Positions 22,130 to 35,312 of a stretch of DNA of 64,000 nt are shown here, piece by piece. Position 1 is the stretch's first letter. Every line of letters starts with the position of its first letter. The translations under genes were made by a program, and so were the position numbers. The notes beneath the pieces are model-generated. The model ran no database searches. It was not told the origin of the DNA and worked only from the letters and a program-made list of their open reading frames with translations. Source of the stretch: Ipomoea triloba (lineage: Eukaryota > Streptophyta > Magnoliopsida > Solanales > Convolvulaceae); the NCBI RefSeq assembly GCF_003576645.1, contig NC_044919.1, positions 31,538,786 to 31,602,785 of the forward strand, in the 5' to 3' direction.

Positions 22130-23300
22130 CTGTTTTTATTTTAATTCTTTTTATTTTATTTTTTATTTAATTATAATAATTATAATTATTATTGTTTTTA
22201 TTATGAAATATATGTATACCTTTTAAGTTATTTTATATATTAATTGTTGATCTAATCAACTAATTTTATCAAACATCTTTTTACCAACCGTTGATATAAT
22301 GCACTAGTCAAACCCGTTAATATAATATGTTATTTGTTAATTGGTAATGACTCATTGCCAAACAAGGCAAGAGACATATCTAAGTGACTCATTGACTTGG
22401 CATATGTTATTTTCCTTAATTTCTTTAATTTGGTTTGGTTAGAAATAGAAAACTAATATTTGAAAATGTATAAGTATACACTATAAAGTGTACACTATAA
22501 GCGTTGAACTACATAAACTGCATAAAATTTTGGAAAAGTGATGTGTAAAGAGAGAGAGAAAAGATGATCGAAACAAATAATGCTAAGCATATTATTGTGC
22601 AGTTGATTTTGGTCTTTCTTGGTAATCAACGGTTAGTGGTTAATGAATTATGTTCTCCGTAGGAATTTCAAATTCAGCATGACCATAAAATGAAATTCAA
22701 TAACTATCTCATTGTAATAAGAGTATTGTATGTATAATGTCGAAAGAAATTGTAGATGAAACAAAATAATTTTTTTTTTGATAAATTCACGGGGTCTTTC
22801 TCTGTCCGTTTAACAGTTCAAGTACACACGTTCGCTCCTGGAAGCACGGGAGCTGGCCCAGGGGGAATCGTCACAAAATGAAACTTTAGTTCTGCTAAAA
22901 TGTAACTACAAATGTATATTAAATGAAATGCCTTATACAAACGGAGCTAATTACGCGAAACTAGTACCATTACTTTTCATTAAAAGAAACTGACATTATT
23001 TTGGACTATGATAGACAATAAAAATTGCATATATTATAACCTTTTTTTGAGGAAGAATAAGCTCAATGATCTTCAGATGGGCGAGAGACAAATAACGGAT
23101 ACAATAGCTTTTCCGGGCACCTTACCGGTTCCGGCAAGTTTTCTTATAACTAAAATGGCAATCCAAAGCAGACACAATACTAACGAACACTTGCATGAAA
23201 AGTAAACACCCAAATCTTCTTTTTAGAAGCAGAAAAGTAATTATGCATGAAATTAAAGCAAAGCAAACACCCCAGATTAAAGTTGCGACGCGCTGGCGAT
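22130..23300. other. Intergenic DNA, no gene seen
   Basis: AT-rich sequence with no supported coding region. A slightly GC-richer patch at 22790-22880 (GGGGTCTTTCTCTGTCCG, GGGAGCTGGCCCAGGGGG) resembles a dispersed repeat fragment. The last few hundred bases should hold the 3' untranslated region and polyadenylation signal of the minus-strand peroxidase. Confidence 0.5.
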
Positions 23301-23302
23301 CA

Positions 23303-24949
<1,647 letters not shown>

Positions 24950-25054
24950 GACTAAATAAAATTATTAGTAATATATGTAAGAGTACTTAAGGAAGTACTT
25001 ATAAAGAGTAAGAGGAGTTGATGGTGCAGCTAGCAGGAGGAGAGGTTGGGCTGA

Positions 25055-25062
25055 ATTTATAG
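25055..25062 (-). promoter_or_regulatory. Probable TATA box of the peroxidase gene
   Basis: The minus strand reads CTATAAAT about 106 bases upstream of the ATG. A transcription start about 30 bases downstream would leave a 5' leader of roughly 75 bases, normal for a plant gene. A second TATA-like string (TTTATAAG) lies near 24994-25001 and would leave almost no leader. Confidence 0.5.
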
Positions 25063-25069
25063 ATGCTGG

Positions 25070-26610
25070 TTGGATTAATTGTCTCTGACATCTTCACTTG
25101 TGATTGAGGGCCAAACAATATGACTAATGACAGCATTATTATTATTTGTTACAGACATAGTCTCTTGGTCCCGAATTAGTTCTCACATTTATTTTTTGCA
25201 AGCTTTTTAAAGAATTAAAATAAATGATATATGTTTTCTAGTTATATCCTTCACTTTTGAAAATTAATAACAACAATAAAGAATACAAAACTCATAAAAA
25301 TTTGTGTCATCGGTCACATAAGAGTCCCCGTACCCTGAACATACATTTCCCTAGCTCGAAAGGTTTTGTACCATCCGTCACATGAGAGTCCTCATGAAGA
25401 GTGATTCGATCCCTACTACAAAGGGGTTAATTTTTGCCCTCTATCACATACATTTGCAGTCTTGTAACTTGTTGCCCTGAAGAAAAATTAAATTTGGGAT
25501 CCTCAAATGCTTGTACTCACAACAAAGTCAAATTCATACATTTTTTGTATCCTTGATAGAATTCAAATTATATATGTATCTTGGAACGCTTACCAAAACA
25601 AAATCTCTCAACTTATTTTGGGTTTGGCGTGTTTATACCCAAATTAAAGTTTTATAATAATCTATCTTTGGCTGTTCCCTTATGGGAAAAATAAATTAGC
25701 AATTCTAATTGAACTTGGTTTACACTAGAATCTTAACATATAGTGCTTTGGTCGTAGGTGTGAATTCAACAAGTTTTGTCCAAAGATTCTGATAAATTAT
25801 TCAAACATCATTTTTTTTCCTACCATCTTTTTTACCTTTAAATTCATCAGAGTTGAAGTCAATAATGTCCATATTCAATTCATGTATATTGGAGAGCACC
25901 CAAACCTATAATAACTCAGAACATTCGTTCTCTCTATATATCACATTTGCAAGCAATTTGAAAACTTATTACGGGGAACAACTGCATCATCCAAGCTAAT
26001 CATCGAACAGTTGTATTGGTAATCAAAGATTTTAAGTTTAATAGGCAATCAATTATAATTAAGTAACCTAGTGTGGACCTTAGACTAGCAATTTCGGACC
26101 TTCTTGTAAATCAAAGAAAAATTACTATTTTTAATTTAATTATTTCACTTTTTTTCTGAAACACAAAAGTCAACATCACCTCCATTATGATCTCTCATAT
26201 GGAGAGACACTACATGTCATCTAAGCACAAGGTGCTTACTAATTTAATTATTTCACTTAAATTCATTAAAAGTCATAATTTTTTTGTGTGTTAATTAAGA
26301 ATGGTAAATGGTCAAAAAAGCTCACACTAGCAGGAGTTGGTGGAGGCTGCAGAAATAATCTTAGAATACAGTGATTGGGTGCAAATTTCTCCCTTTGAAT
26401 TTTATGCACAAATGACAAAACCAGTAGTCAATATCGTATGTGAGGGCTCAGAACAAGTGACAAAATGGGTAGAACATGATTATCGTATTAAAATTTATAA
26501 GTTTAATATAATTTTGCCAACAGCTTATTATTAGTTGAGCTTATCGCATTGCAGGGGCTTTTCTTAGTGCGGTTTTATCTATCTCGGACTATATATATTA
26601 TGTAGGACCA
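25070..26610. other. Intergenic DNA upstream of peroxidase, no gene seen
   Basis: AT-rich sequence. A phrase around AGGTGTGAATTCAACAAGTTTTGTCCAAAGATTCTG (25757-25792) recurs in diverged form near 27083-27113 (GTGTGAACAAGTTTTGTCC), as does the following CCCAAACCTATAAT/CCCAAACCCAATAAT text, so 25.75-25.95 kb and 27.05-27.22 kb are old duplicates. A 65-codon frame at 26337-26534 has no recognisable domain. Confidence 0.45.
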
Positions 26611-26618
26611 TACTACGA

Positions 26619-26893
26619 GGTGTTTGGTAATAGCTGTTAGCTGATTGGGTTAGTAAGTTTGACTAATTGATAACATTAGCTGATTGTAGAAAGATGTTTA
26701 GTAAATTAGTTGTTAGTTGATAGTTGATTACATACAAAATGATTCTCTCAAAAAGTTGAGCAGCTTTTTGAATTATAGCGTTTTGGACCAATAAGTTGTT
26801 ACAAAAAAAAAATCAATCAAACACTCATATTGGTTGTTTAACCAAATCAAACAGTCAATAGTGGTCAAACAAGTCAAAATTGACTGATAAACT
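26619..26893. mobile_element. hAT-like MITE remnant, same family as 41493-41768
   Basis: It starts GGTGTTTGGTAATAGCTGTTAGCTGATT and contains GTCAAACAAGTCAAAATTGACTGATAA. Reverse complemented, this matches the TTAGTCAATTTTGTCTTATTTGACC region of the element at 41.5 kb. The right end lacks a clear inverted copy of TGTTTGGT, so the element is probably truncated or decayed. No coding sequence. Confidence 0.6.
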
Positions 26894-27261
26894 ATGTTAC
26901 TTACGTTTACGTAGTGCACATCCTCGTGTAGTGGTTGAGGGATTTTTTTGTTCCAAAAAAATATTGTTTATGAGCTTGATAATCAAACCCTACCCCGTGG
27001 ACCAATATCTTGGACAATTCATTATATTTCATCATGAGTATATATATGTTCTTTCTTATAACCCAAACACAAATATCAGTCTTAGGTGTGAACAAGTTTT
27101 GTCCAAAGAATCTGGTAATTAGTTTTTTTTTTTTTTTTTTTTTAATATTGGCAAACTCCCAAACCCAATAATTCAAAGAACCTTCTACCCTATATATACA
27201 TGTATCACACCTGCAATCAAGTAGTAAATTAATATTTTTAAATTTTAATTTAATTCATTCC

Positions 27262-27320
27262 TGTAAGATATATTAAATATAATATATCTAAATATATATA
27301 TATAAATATAAATATATATA

Positions 27321-27354
<34 letters not shown>

Positions 27355-27625
27355 AACACACGTATATATAAATGAGAGAAAGAGGAATTGAAGAATGATA
27401 CTTTGAATTGGTGATTAGAACTGAAATGCATACACACTATTTATAGTGAATGGAAGACAACTTAAAAATGCTAAAATTAAGACATGCTGCATGTTTCCTA
27501 CAATCAAGGCCACATTCCATGATTCCACGTATTGCATGCATGACCTTTTCTAATTAACATATTAACAAGCTAATTAACAAACTAATTACTTGGTTTAATA
27601 CTATAATAATATTATTATTATAACA
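27262..27625 (-). repeat. 3' LTR of the Copia element
   Basis: 364 bp, the same length as the 5' LTR. It has a TCTCTCTC stretch at about 27320-27329 where the other LTR has pure AT repeat, and one A/G difference. It follows the polypurine tract directly. Confidence 0.93.
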
Positions 27626-27636
27626 TTGCCTCCTTT
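27626..27636 (-). promoter_or_regulatory. Polypurine tract
   Basis: The minus strand reads AAAGGAGGCAA directly before the 3' LTR, where plus-strand synthesis is primed. The TAA stop of the polyprotein overlaps its first bases, so no untranslated gap separates coding region and tract. Confidence 0.75.
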
Positions 27637-30600
27637 AAACCAAGTTGGATATATTGGTCATCCCAATATCCTTCTTTAATTTGAGAAATGTCTCCGTCTT
27701 CAGCGGCTTCGTAAAGATATCAGCAACTTGACATGCACTCGAACAATACTCAATGTTGATTTGCTTTTCAGCAACCAACTCTCTGATTTTGTGATACTTG
27801 ATATCAATATGTTTGCTGCGACCATGAAAGACAGGATTCTTGGACAACGAAATTGCAGACTTGTTGTCACAAAAAATAGTTGTAGGTGCTTCCTGCTTGT
27901 GTTGTAAGAACTCCAAAATTCTTCTTAGCCAAATTGCCTGAGTAGCACAATTTGCTGCTGCAATATATTCTGCTTCTGCGGTTGAAAGTGCTACAATCTG
28001 CTGCTTCTTTGAAGACCAAGAAAATATGGCTGAACCAAGATAGAAGGCATATCCTGATGTGCTTTTTCTGGTCTCAACATCTCCAGCCCAATCACTGTCT
28101 GTGTATCCAGCAAGCTCCACAACTTCATTAGTAGAGTAAAAAATTCCATCATTACTCGTACTTTTGACATATCTCAGAATTCGCTTTGCTGCAGCCCAAT
28201 GTGATTCTTTTGGTTCCTCCATGAATCTGCTGAGTATTCCAACTCTAAAAGAAATATCTGGCCTTGTTGCCACCAGATACCTCAAACTCCCAATTAAGCT
28301 TTTATAAGCTGTAACATTCACATTCTTACCAGACTCATCTTTGGACACTTTTAACTTTTCAGCTACCGGAGTTGAAACTGGTTTGGAGGTTTCCATTTTG
28401 AACTTTTTCAAGATGTCAGCTGCATACTTCTTCTGTGAAATAAAGATTCCACCATCTATTTGAACAACCTCAAGGCCAAGAAAGTAACACATAAGGCCCA
28501 TATCAGTCATTTCAAATCTCTTAATTAGTGCCTCCCTGAATTCTGAGATTAGCTTCAAGTTATTCCCAGTAAAAACCAAATCATCAACATACAGACAGAT
28601 TATAACAACATCACCAGAATCAGTGCATTTGACATACAAAGTGTGTTCATGAGGACATCTCATAAAACCACTTTCAACAAAATAAGAGTCAATGCAACCA
28701 TACCACGCCCTAGGCGCCTGCTTTAAGCCATATAAAGCTTTTCTCAACCTGTAAACTTTAGATTCATCCCCTTTCTTCACAAATCCTGCAGGTTGCTCAA
28801 CATATATCTCTTCTTCCAGAAAACCATTCAAAAAAGCAGACTTGACATCCATTTGATGCAATTTCCAATCATTTTGAGCAGCAAGAGAAATAACCATTCG
28901 AACTGTATCAAGTCTACTTACTGGAGCAAAAACCTCAAAATAATCAATACCTGGTTTCTGCTTGTAGCCCTTTGCTACCAACCGTGCTTTAAAACGGTCA
29001 ATTTCTCCATTTGACTTGTATTTGGTTCTGTAGACCCACTTTACTCCAATTGGCTTCTTTCCCGGAGGTAAATCTGTTAACTCCCAGGTACCATTCTTTT
29101 CAATGGCACGTATCTCCTCATCCATCGCCTTAAGCCAATGAGTTTCTGTAGCAGCCTCCTCAAAGGATAGAGGGTCACAATCTGCAAAAAGAGCAAATTG
29201 AACAATCTCTTCATCAGACAGGTCATTATCATGACCCACAACATAATCCTGCAAGCGAGCTGGTAATTGGCGCTCGCGTTGAGATCGTCGAACAGACGAC
29301 TCTGGTTGCGAAGGAGACTGGACATTATCTGGAATCGGTTGCTCATCAACAACATTGTCAACAACAGGAACAACAGCTGACCTTTCATCTTTAGCTAACC
29401 AATCCCAAGCACTACATTCATCAAAAGTGACATCACGACTTATAACAACCTTTTTAGTTTCAGGGTTGTATAGTTTATAAGCCTTTGAACCATCACTATA
29501 ACCAATGAATATACACTTCTCTCCTTTATCATCCAACTTCTTTCTCAATTGATCTGGCACATGTGCATATGCCAAACATCCAAAAACCTTGAGATTTCTG
29601 ATAGAGGGTTTTCTTCCACTCCAAGCTTCTTCAGGTGTCTTATCACGAACACTTTTAGTTGGACACCTGTTCAATACATAGACAGCACAAGCAACAGCCT
29701 CTGCCCAAAAAGGCTTAGGCAGATTTTTAGATTTCAGCATGCACCTCACCATATCCATGATTGATCTATTCTTCCTCTCAGCCACTCCATTTTGTTGTGG
29801 AGTGTATCTAGCTGTCATCTGGTGCTGAATACCTTTCTCCTTCAAAAAATCATCACAAGCAATATATTCTGTACCTCTATCAGTTCTCAAGATTTTGATA
29901 TCATAACCACTTTGCTTTTCAACAAAAGTCTTAAATTGTTTGAAAACATCACATGCATCAGACTTTTGCTTCAGAAAGTAAACCCATGTTTTCCTACTAA
30001 AATCATCAATGAAAGTAACAAAGTACTTACAACCTCCATGTGAGGGAACCTCCAACGAACACAGGTCTGAGTGGATAATCTCCAACTGTTTTGTGGCTCT
30101 CCTTGACTTGCCCACGGGGAAGGGATCTCTATGCTTCTTCCCAATCAAACAAATCTCACAAATACGATCAGGGACATTTACAACAGGTAAATCAGAAACA
30201 AGCTCCTTTTTCGCTAGATAATTTAATCCAGAGAAATGGAAATGTCCAAATCGCATATGCCATAACCAATTATCATCACATATTTCAGAATTGAAGCAAG
30301 CAAGAAGCGCATGATTGATTTTCAAAGGAAATAGTCGATTTTGGGACATATTTACCTTTGCAATCAAAACTCCCTTTGCATCTACAATGGTACAACACCC
30401 CTGAGTAATATTTATCTTATATCCTTTTTCTGACAACTGCCCCATACTCAACAAATTTTGGTGCAGTTCAGGAACATAGAAAACATCGGATATAAAATTA
30501 TGAGTACCATCTTTCAACTGAATAGAGATTTTACCTTTTCCCAAAATTGGCACTTTTGACTTGTTACCAAATGTCACTTCAGACCGGACTGATTCATCTA

Positions 30601-31612
30601 GTTCGGAAAACAATTCTTTCTTCCCACACATATGGTTACTACACCCAGTATCCAAGAACCATATGTTTTCGTCTGCAGAAAAACTATTACTGGCCAAAAG
30701 TAAGGTTTCAGAACTCTCACCGGACTTTTCAGCAATATTTGCTTGATTTCCACGATTGTCCTCATTGTACCAGCAATCTGCAATCTTGTGCCCATACTTG
30801 CCACAATTATAGCAATGAAATGGAAATTTGCCTTGTTTGGCATTACCTCCACCTCTTCCTTGGTTGGAGTTACCTCGTCCTCCTCCTGTGTTGGAGTTAC
30901 CACGTCCTCTTCCTCTAGATCCTCCTCTTCCTCTTCCACGACCTCTACCAGATCCTCCACCTCTTTGATTAGGGCCAGACATATTCAAAGTGACTTGGCT
31001 CTTCAAAGCTTCTTCTGCAAGTGGTTCCGATTTTGACTCAATCCTGTCAATATGACTTTCTATCATACCTTTCAGCTCTGCAACTGATAAGAGCTCGGTT
31101 TTGTGTGACTCTGTAATTGAAGCCACCACATGGTCATACTTCATCGGCATAGTTCGAAGAACTTTTTCAACCACTGCACCATCTTCAATCTTATCTCCAT
31201 ATAACCTCATCTTATTCACCTGATCAATAAGACGAGTGAAATATGCATCTACTGTTTCTGTAGAGGTCATCTCACATCGATCGTACAACCTTCTCAACGA
31301 CTGCAACTTCGACTTTTGTGCCCGATCAACTCCTTTGTTTGACACCATTAGGATGTCCCAAGCTTGCTTTGCTGTTTGAGCCCCAGCTAATTGCCCAAAA
31401 ATTGAGTAATCAACACCTTGGTGAATCTGCCCCAAGGCCAATTGATCGCGCCGTATAGCGGCTGCATCAGCTCCTTCTTGTAGACCGGGATCAATAAAGC
31501 TCCAAAGATTTTGGGCTTTCAAATGAGTGGTCATCATAATTTGCCAATAATTGTAATCGAGTTTCCCGTCTAATTTGGGACCCGACCATACAATATTGAA
31601 ATTTGTGGCCAT
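27635..31612 (-). CDS. Ty1/Copia Gag-Pol polyprotein, 1325 aa, intact
   Basis: One frame encodes all retrotransposon functions in Copia order. The Gag/UBN2 region is at about 1-205, followed by a Gly-Arg linker and a CCHC knuckle ([14 protein letters not shown], 267-280). Aspartic protease has DTG at 321-323. Integrase has the HHCC site (H452, H457, C485, C488) and catalytic D516, D578 and E612, then a [18 protein letters not shown] junction. Reverse transcriptase starts near 845 and has YVDD at 1008-1011. RNase H has YTDSDWAG and STAEAEY and ends with ADIFTKPL. No frameshift or internal stop separates Gag and Pol, so regulation of their ratio is not visible. The ATG lies 55 bases inside the 5' LTR edge. 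The exact Copia lineage was not determined. Confidence 0.96.
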   Translation of the reverse strand: MATNFNIVWSGPKLDGKLDYNYWQIMMTTHLKAQNLWSFIDPGLQEGADAAAIRRDQLALGQIHQGVDYSIFGQLAGAQTAKQAWDILMVSNKGVDRAQKSKLQSLRRLYDRCEMTSTETVDAYFTRLIDQVNKMRLYGDKIEDGAVVEKVLRTMPMKYDHVVASITESHKTELLSVAELKGMIESHIDRIESKSEPLAEEALKSQVTLNMSGPNQRGGGSGRGRGRGRGGSRGRGRGNSNTGGGRGNSNQGRGGGNAKQGKFPFHCYNCGKYGHKIADCWYNEDNRGNQANIAEKSGESSETLLLASNSFSADENIWFLDTGCSNHMCGKKELFSELDESVRSEVTFGNKSKVPILGKGKISIQLKDGTHNFISDVFYVPELHQNLLSMGQLSEKGYKINITQGCCTIVDAKGVLIAKVNMSQNRLFPLKINHALLACFNSEICDDNWLWHMRFGHFHFSGLNYLAKKELVSDLPVVNVPDRICEICLIGKKHRDPFPVGKSRRATKQLEIIHSDLCSLEVPSHGGCKYFVTFIDDFSRKTWVYFLKQKSDACDVFKQFKTFVEKQSGYDIKILRTDRGTEYIACDDFLKEKGIQHQMTARYTPQQNGVAERKNRSIMDMVRCMLKSKNLPKPFWAEAVACAVYVLNRCPTKSVRDKTPEEAWSGRKPSIRNLKVFGCLAYAHVPDQLRKKLDDKGEKCIFIGYSDGSKAYKLYNPETKKVVISRDVTFDECSAWDWLAKDERSAVVPVVDNVVDEQPIPDNVQSPSQPESSVRRSQRERQLPARLQDYVVGHDNDLSDEEIVQFALFADCDPLSFEEAATETHWLKAMDEEIRAIEKNGTWELTDLPPGKKPIGVKWVYRTKYKSNGEIDRFKARLVAKGYKQKPGIDYFEVFAPVSRLDTVRMVISLAAQNDWKLHQMDVKSAFLNGFLEEEIYVEQPAGFVKKGDESKVYRLRKALYGLKQAPRAWYGCIDSYFVESGFMRCPHEHTLYVKCTDSGDVVIICLYVDDLVFTGNNLKLISEFREALIKRFEMTDMGLMCYFLGLEVVQIDGGIFISQKKYAADILKKFKMETSKPVSTPVAEKLKVSKDESGKNVNVTAYKSLIGSLRYLVATRPDISFRVGILSRFMEEPKESHWAAAKRILRYVKSTSNDGIFYSTNEVVELAGYTDSDWAGDVETRKSTSGYAFYLGSAIFSWSSKKQQIVALSTAEAEYIAAANCATQAIWLRRILEFLQHKQEAPTTIFCDNKSAISLSKNPVFHGRSKHIDIKYHKIRELVAEKQINIEYCSSACQVADIFTKPLKTETFLKLKKDIGMTNISNLV

Positions 31613-31653
31613 ATTTCACTACGGACAATATTACGGGGTTGGAAGGTTGACTG

Positions 31654-31665
31654 GCTCTGACACCA
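31654..31665 (-). promoter_or_regulatory. Primer-binding site, initiator tRNA-Met type
   Basis: The minus strand reads TGGTGTCAGAGC two bases after the 5' LTR. The usual plant Copia site complementary to initiator tRNA-Met is TGGTATCAGAGC, so there is one mismatch. Position and sequence both fit minus-strand priming. Confidence 0.85.
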
Positions 31666-31667
31666 AA

Positions 31668-31726
31668 TGTAAGATATATTAAATATAATATATCTAAATA
31701 TATATATATAAATATAAATATATATA

Positions 31727-31763
<37 letters not shown>

Positions 31764-32031
31764 ACACGTATATATAAATGAGAGAAAGAGGAATTGAAGA
31801 ATGATACTTTGAATTGGTGATTAGAACTGAAATGCATACACACTATTTATAGTGAATGGAAGACAACTTAAAAATGCTAAAATTAAGGCATGCTGCATGT
31901 TTCCTACAATCAAGGCCACATTCCATGATTCCACGTATTGCATGCATGACCTTTTCTAATTAACATATTAACAAGCTAATTAACAAACTAATTACTTGGT
32001 TTAATACTATAATAATATTATTATTATAACA
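31668..32031 (-). repeat. 5' LTR of the Copia element
   Basis: 364 bp, TG...CA on the minus strand. It carries an AT-rich region with a long AT microsatellite near 31725-31760 and shares all other text with the 3' LTR except one base. TATAAATGAG and TTTATAGTG strings are possible promoter elements. The start site is not determined. Confidence 0.93.
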
Positions 32032-32036
32032 ATTCC

Positions 32037-33046
32037 ACTTGTAATCCTTAGCTTTAATTACTTTTAAAAAGTTTGAAATTTTGTATTAAGATCGATTAAG
32101 ATCCAAAAAATTCACACTAAACTGATTTGGCTTTCCATATACTAACATTTTGCAACACTCCGTTAGGGCATTAGGGGCTTCCCCTTCCTTAATGATCTTT
32201 AATTTATCATTGACTTCAAATATAATACATGCTCCATCGGCCAAAATATTCAAATTTACTTTATGCATGTGAAACTGAGTTGAGAGGTTGCATTGAAACG
32301 GAAGGTTTTTAATCAATTCGAGGCATCATAAAGTGAGTAACATGAGAAAATTACAAGGAAAATGTAATATTGTATTCACAAGGTCAATGATCTTTTAAAT
32401 ATTGTAATTTGACTATAAGTTAATTAAATAAAGAAAAAAAAGAGACAATAAACAAGCCCATATAGTCTTAATGTCAAACCCAACCAAGTAATTGTTTGGT
32501 GCTACCAATTGAGAAGTCAAATGGAAAAGATCAACTACAAATATTTGTGTTGTCAAACAAAAAACTACAAATATTTGTCAATCGTGAAGATCATCATATG
32601 ATATCTGAAGGGGGCAAACCCACCCCGTCACCCTTTATACTGCTTTTTAGGCTGCATGCATATTGTAGTGAGCAAGTGGACTAGAATGGCTCAGGGACTC
32701 CTTACCACACACATGCCCCACCAAACGTCAGAGTCTCCCACCAACCGATTGCCACATCGCTAAATAATGCCTGCAAATGTCAGTCCACCCTTCCTCGTTG
32801 TCTGTTGTGACCGGTGGCCCCTTTCTGTGCCCAATTGCAGTGGCTAGGCAAGGGGCAAACATGCATCCCGTTCTCCATTTTCATGGATTTTTTCTTTTTT
32901 CGTGTTTGCCAAACGGATCCCAAACCAGTCTAACCTACTTTAATTACATACCTTTAATTTGCACCTTACAACTCCGAACTTTATGCATTGTAACATGTTG
33001 GCCTCAAATTTATATTCACATCCATTCAGTTATTATACTCTTACCC
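32037..33046. other. Intergenic DNA, no gene seen
   Basis: AT-rich, then moderately GC-rich near 32620-32900. No recognisable protein on either strand; the frame at 32777-33196 runs into the gap and is not supported. Confidence 0.45.
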
Positions 33047-33171
33047 CCCCCCCCCCCCCCCCCNNNNNNNNNNNNNNNNNNNNNNNNNNNNNNNNNNNNN
33101 NNNNNNNNNNNNNNNNNNNNNNNNNNNNNNNNNNNNNNNNNNNNNNNNNNNNNNNNNCCCCCCCCCCCCCC
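33047..33171. other. Assembly gap (94 N) inside a C homopolymer
   Basis: Seventeen C (33047-33063), 94 N (33064-33157) and 14 C (33158-33171). The gap is flanked on both sides by the same homopolymer, so it probably marks a poly-C run that could not be sequenced. The true length is unknown. Confidence 0.97.
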
Positions 33172-34012
33172 GCGTTGTTACTGTGGTAAAGTTTAGGAAC
33201 AATTGTAGTCTTACCCCATTTTCCTACATTGTTCCTTCAGATCACATCCCTCCGACGTTTGCACCACTGACCCTTAACTATACTTTTCAACCCACTTTAC
33301 GCCCCTAGTTAACTTTCGTCGCTTCCTATTTACGCCTAAAAAACTTTAATTTCAATGTCAATGGAACCAATTAACTCTTGGATATATATGAACTTCTTAA
33401 CCTAATTGGCACTGGGCTCATGCCACATTCCTCCATCATAAACACATTTTTGGAGAGTTGATTAAAGCAATTGATTTTGTTGTTAAATCCTCCATCAAGT
33501 CTCATATGGGTGTGAATTGAAGATCATAAACGACCCTTCTTTGCCACTCTTGTCTCGGTTGTTAAATGATATCTAATATGATTCTTGTCCCATACAGGTT
33601 TTGGTGATGGTAAATTAGTTGAAATTTTTGTTTGGATTATCCCTTCCCTAATTTGATTTTAACAAATTATAATTTGAATATTTAATATGTGATTACGAAC
33701 AATAATGTATGTTTCTAAACAATTAAACCAATTAAATAAATTTAAATCAAACAATACTTGTAACATGTTAAAAAAATTCTATTTGTATATGACATTTTTA
33801 AGAGGAGTTTAAAATTGTAAAGTCATGTATATATCTAATCTAAAAACATAATAAGTGTGAATGAAAGTTATACACTTTATTTATGTCCGTTTTTTCCGTT
33901 AAGTTTTGTTGTACATTATGCTATAAAATTGTACTTTACAATATATTAGACAAACATACCCTACCGTTATAACTTCCGTTATCTTTTCCACTATTGTTAC
34001 CATGCATATGCA
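33172..34012. other. AT-rich intergenic DNA, no gene seen
   Basis: No coding region or clear element was recognised between the gap and the probable Helitron. Confidence 0.5.
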
Positions 34013-34984
34013 TCTACTATATATTTTCTTATTTTCTTCAATAATAATAATATATACACATTATATATTGGAGTTATGTGTTAGTTTTTTTTTTTTTTTT
34101 TTTTTGAAGATAAACGTAGCTATTCCATTAATAATTCATAACATAAAACGTTTACATCAATGATCAATGAAATGGTAAACCATTCTTTACAGTCAGACGA
34201 CATAGAAACAACTTTTCTAACTATGCTATAGAAAACTTGAATCGTAGACTGTTTCATAACTATGAAGCTATGTTCCTTCAAGGAGCTTAAAGCTTCTTCA
34301 AAGATCTGGGTCTTCGTCATCATTCTTTTTTGCTCGCCCAGGATAAGATCAACACTTGTCGAAACCAAACTAAAAGATTTATGCTAATGAAAATGAAAAG
34401 CTCGTGAAAGTAACGAGAGGAAAAATGCTCGTGAAATTAACGAGAGAAAAACACTATAATAGAGAAAAAAAGTTGGTAAAGTCAAAGTAAAGTTGGGAGT
34501 TAAAGACTACCAACAAAAACCCCAATACCTACCTACTATTATTTTATTCAAAGGGAGAGTAAACAGAAGAAGAAGATCTGTGGCGGTGGTCGGGGGCGGA
34601 CGGAACTGCGACGGTGGTCGGGGCGGGAGAAGAGCGAGAGCAAACATGGAAGGTGACCAAAACCGCCGGCTCAAAGCTCCATTAGAGCTCTGGCCGGAGG
34701 CCGGCGGTGGAAGCCGAAGTTGAGCAGCAGAGAAAGGCGTTTTGTTTTAGAGAGAAAGGGAGGCAACATTTAGGGTTTGGGTTTATTAGACCAATCTACT
34801 ACCTAGTTATGTGTTAGTTATTTTCTAAAATATTTTAAATAAAATTTATAAAAATACTTTATAATAATAATATTATTATTATTTACAATAATTTAAATAT
34901 TTAAAATCTAAATAAATTTAAAATTTTAATATAATATTAATATTGGACACCTATTTTTTGCGCATCGCGCATAAGAAAAACTAG
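34013..34984 (+). mobile_element. Probable non-autonomous Helitron with captured DNA
   Basis: The 3' end shows the Helitron signature: hairpin TGCGC-ATC-GCGCA (34959-34971), nine bases, then CTAG (34981-34984) followed by T, matching CTRR inserted before T. A matching 5' end is A then TCTACTATATATTTTC at 34012-34028. No Rep/helicase is present. Inside are a T tract (34086-34105), an 82-codon minus frame (34120-34368) and a GC-rich patch (34560-34735) very unlike the AT-rich ends, which looks like captured gene or promoter DNA. Duplicated TATGTGTTAGTT phrases lie near both ends. The 3' end is well supported; the 5' end is inferred. Confidence 0.6.
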
Positions 34985-35312
34985 TATATATAAATAGAAC
35001 AATTAATTGTGTGCAAATCAACTTAACATTTAATCATAAACTTTATAATCGTCAAGAAGGTGATTATAAGGTATCTCTACTTTAATGAAGTGTAAAATTT
35101 GTGATTATGGAATCAATTTCTACACTAATAATGATTTTAAATCTTTGGACTCAAGTGTTATCGTCGAATCTTTAGGGGTCTAGTGAAAATTATCCCAATT
35201 CTTACACGCATTGTGCAGTTGTACTCCAAGCTCCATATTTCAAATGTCGACCCGGAATTTATCTGCGCTGTAGAGTCTGGGCGAGCTAACGAGCTCACAG
35301 TGTGCAGTGGCT
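34985..35312. other. Upstream region of the pseudouridine synthase gene
   Basis: AT-rich until about 35200, then mixed composition leading to the ATG at 35313. No convincing TATA box was seen; the transcript start is probably within the last 100 bases. Confidence 0.4.

Larger units (their letters stand above)
27262..32031 (-). mobile_element. Full-length Ty1/Copia LTR retrotransposon, very young
   Basis: It is a complete 4,770-bp element: two 364-bp LTRs with TG...CA ends, a primer-binding site, one unbroken Gag-Pol frame and a polypurine tract. It is flanked by the 5-bp target duplication ATTCC (27257-27261 and 32032-32036). The LTRs differ by one base (A/G, near 27472 versus 31878) and by the make-up of an AT/CT microsatellite, so insertion was recent. 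Transcription runs right to left. All parts needed for mobility appear to be present. It contains no host gene fragment. Confidence 0.96.

Noticed and set aside
26337..26534. 65-codon plus-strand frame starting VEAAEIILEYSDW
   Set aside because: It starts at a GTG-type codon, has no recognisable domain and no splice context; probably chance.
32777..33196. 139-codon frame crossing the assembly gap
   Set aside because: Continuity depends on translating N and poly-C; not a real protein.
35307..35312. GTG start for the pseudouridine synthase
   Set aside because: Plant nuclear genes start at ATG; the first in-frame ATG is at 35313. The same reasoning moves the AGT2 start to 60317.
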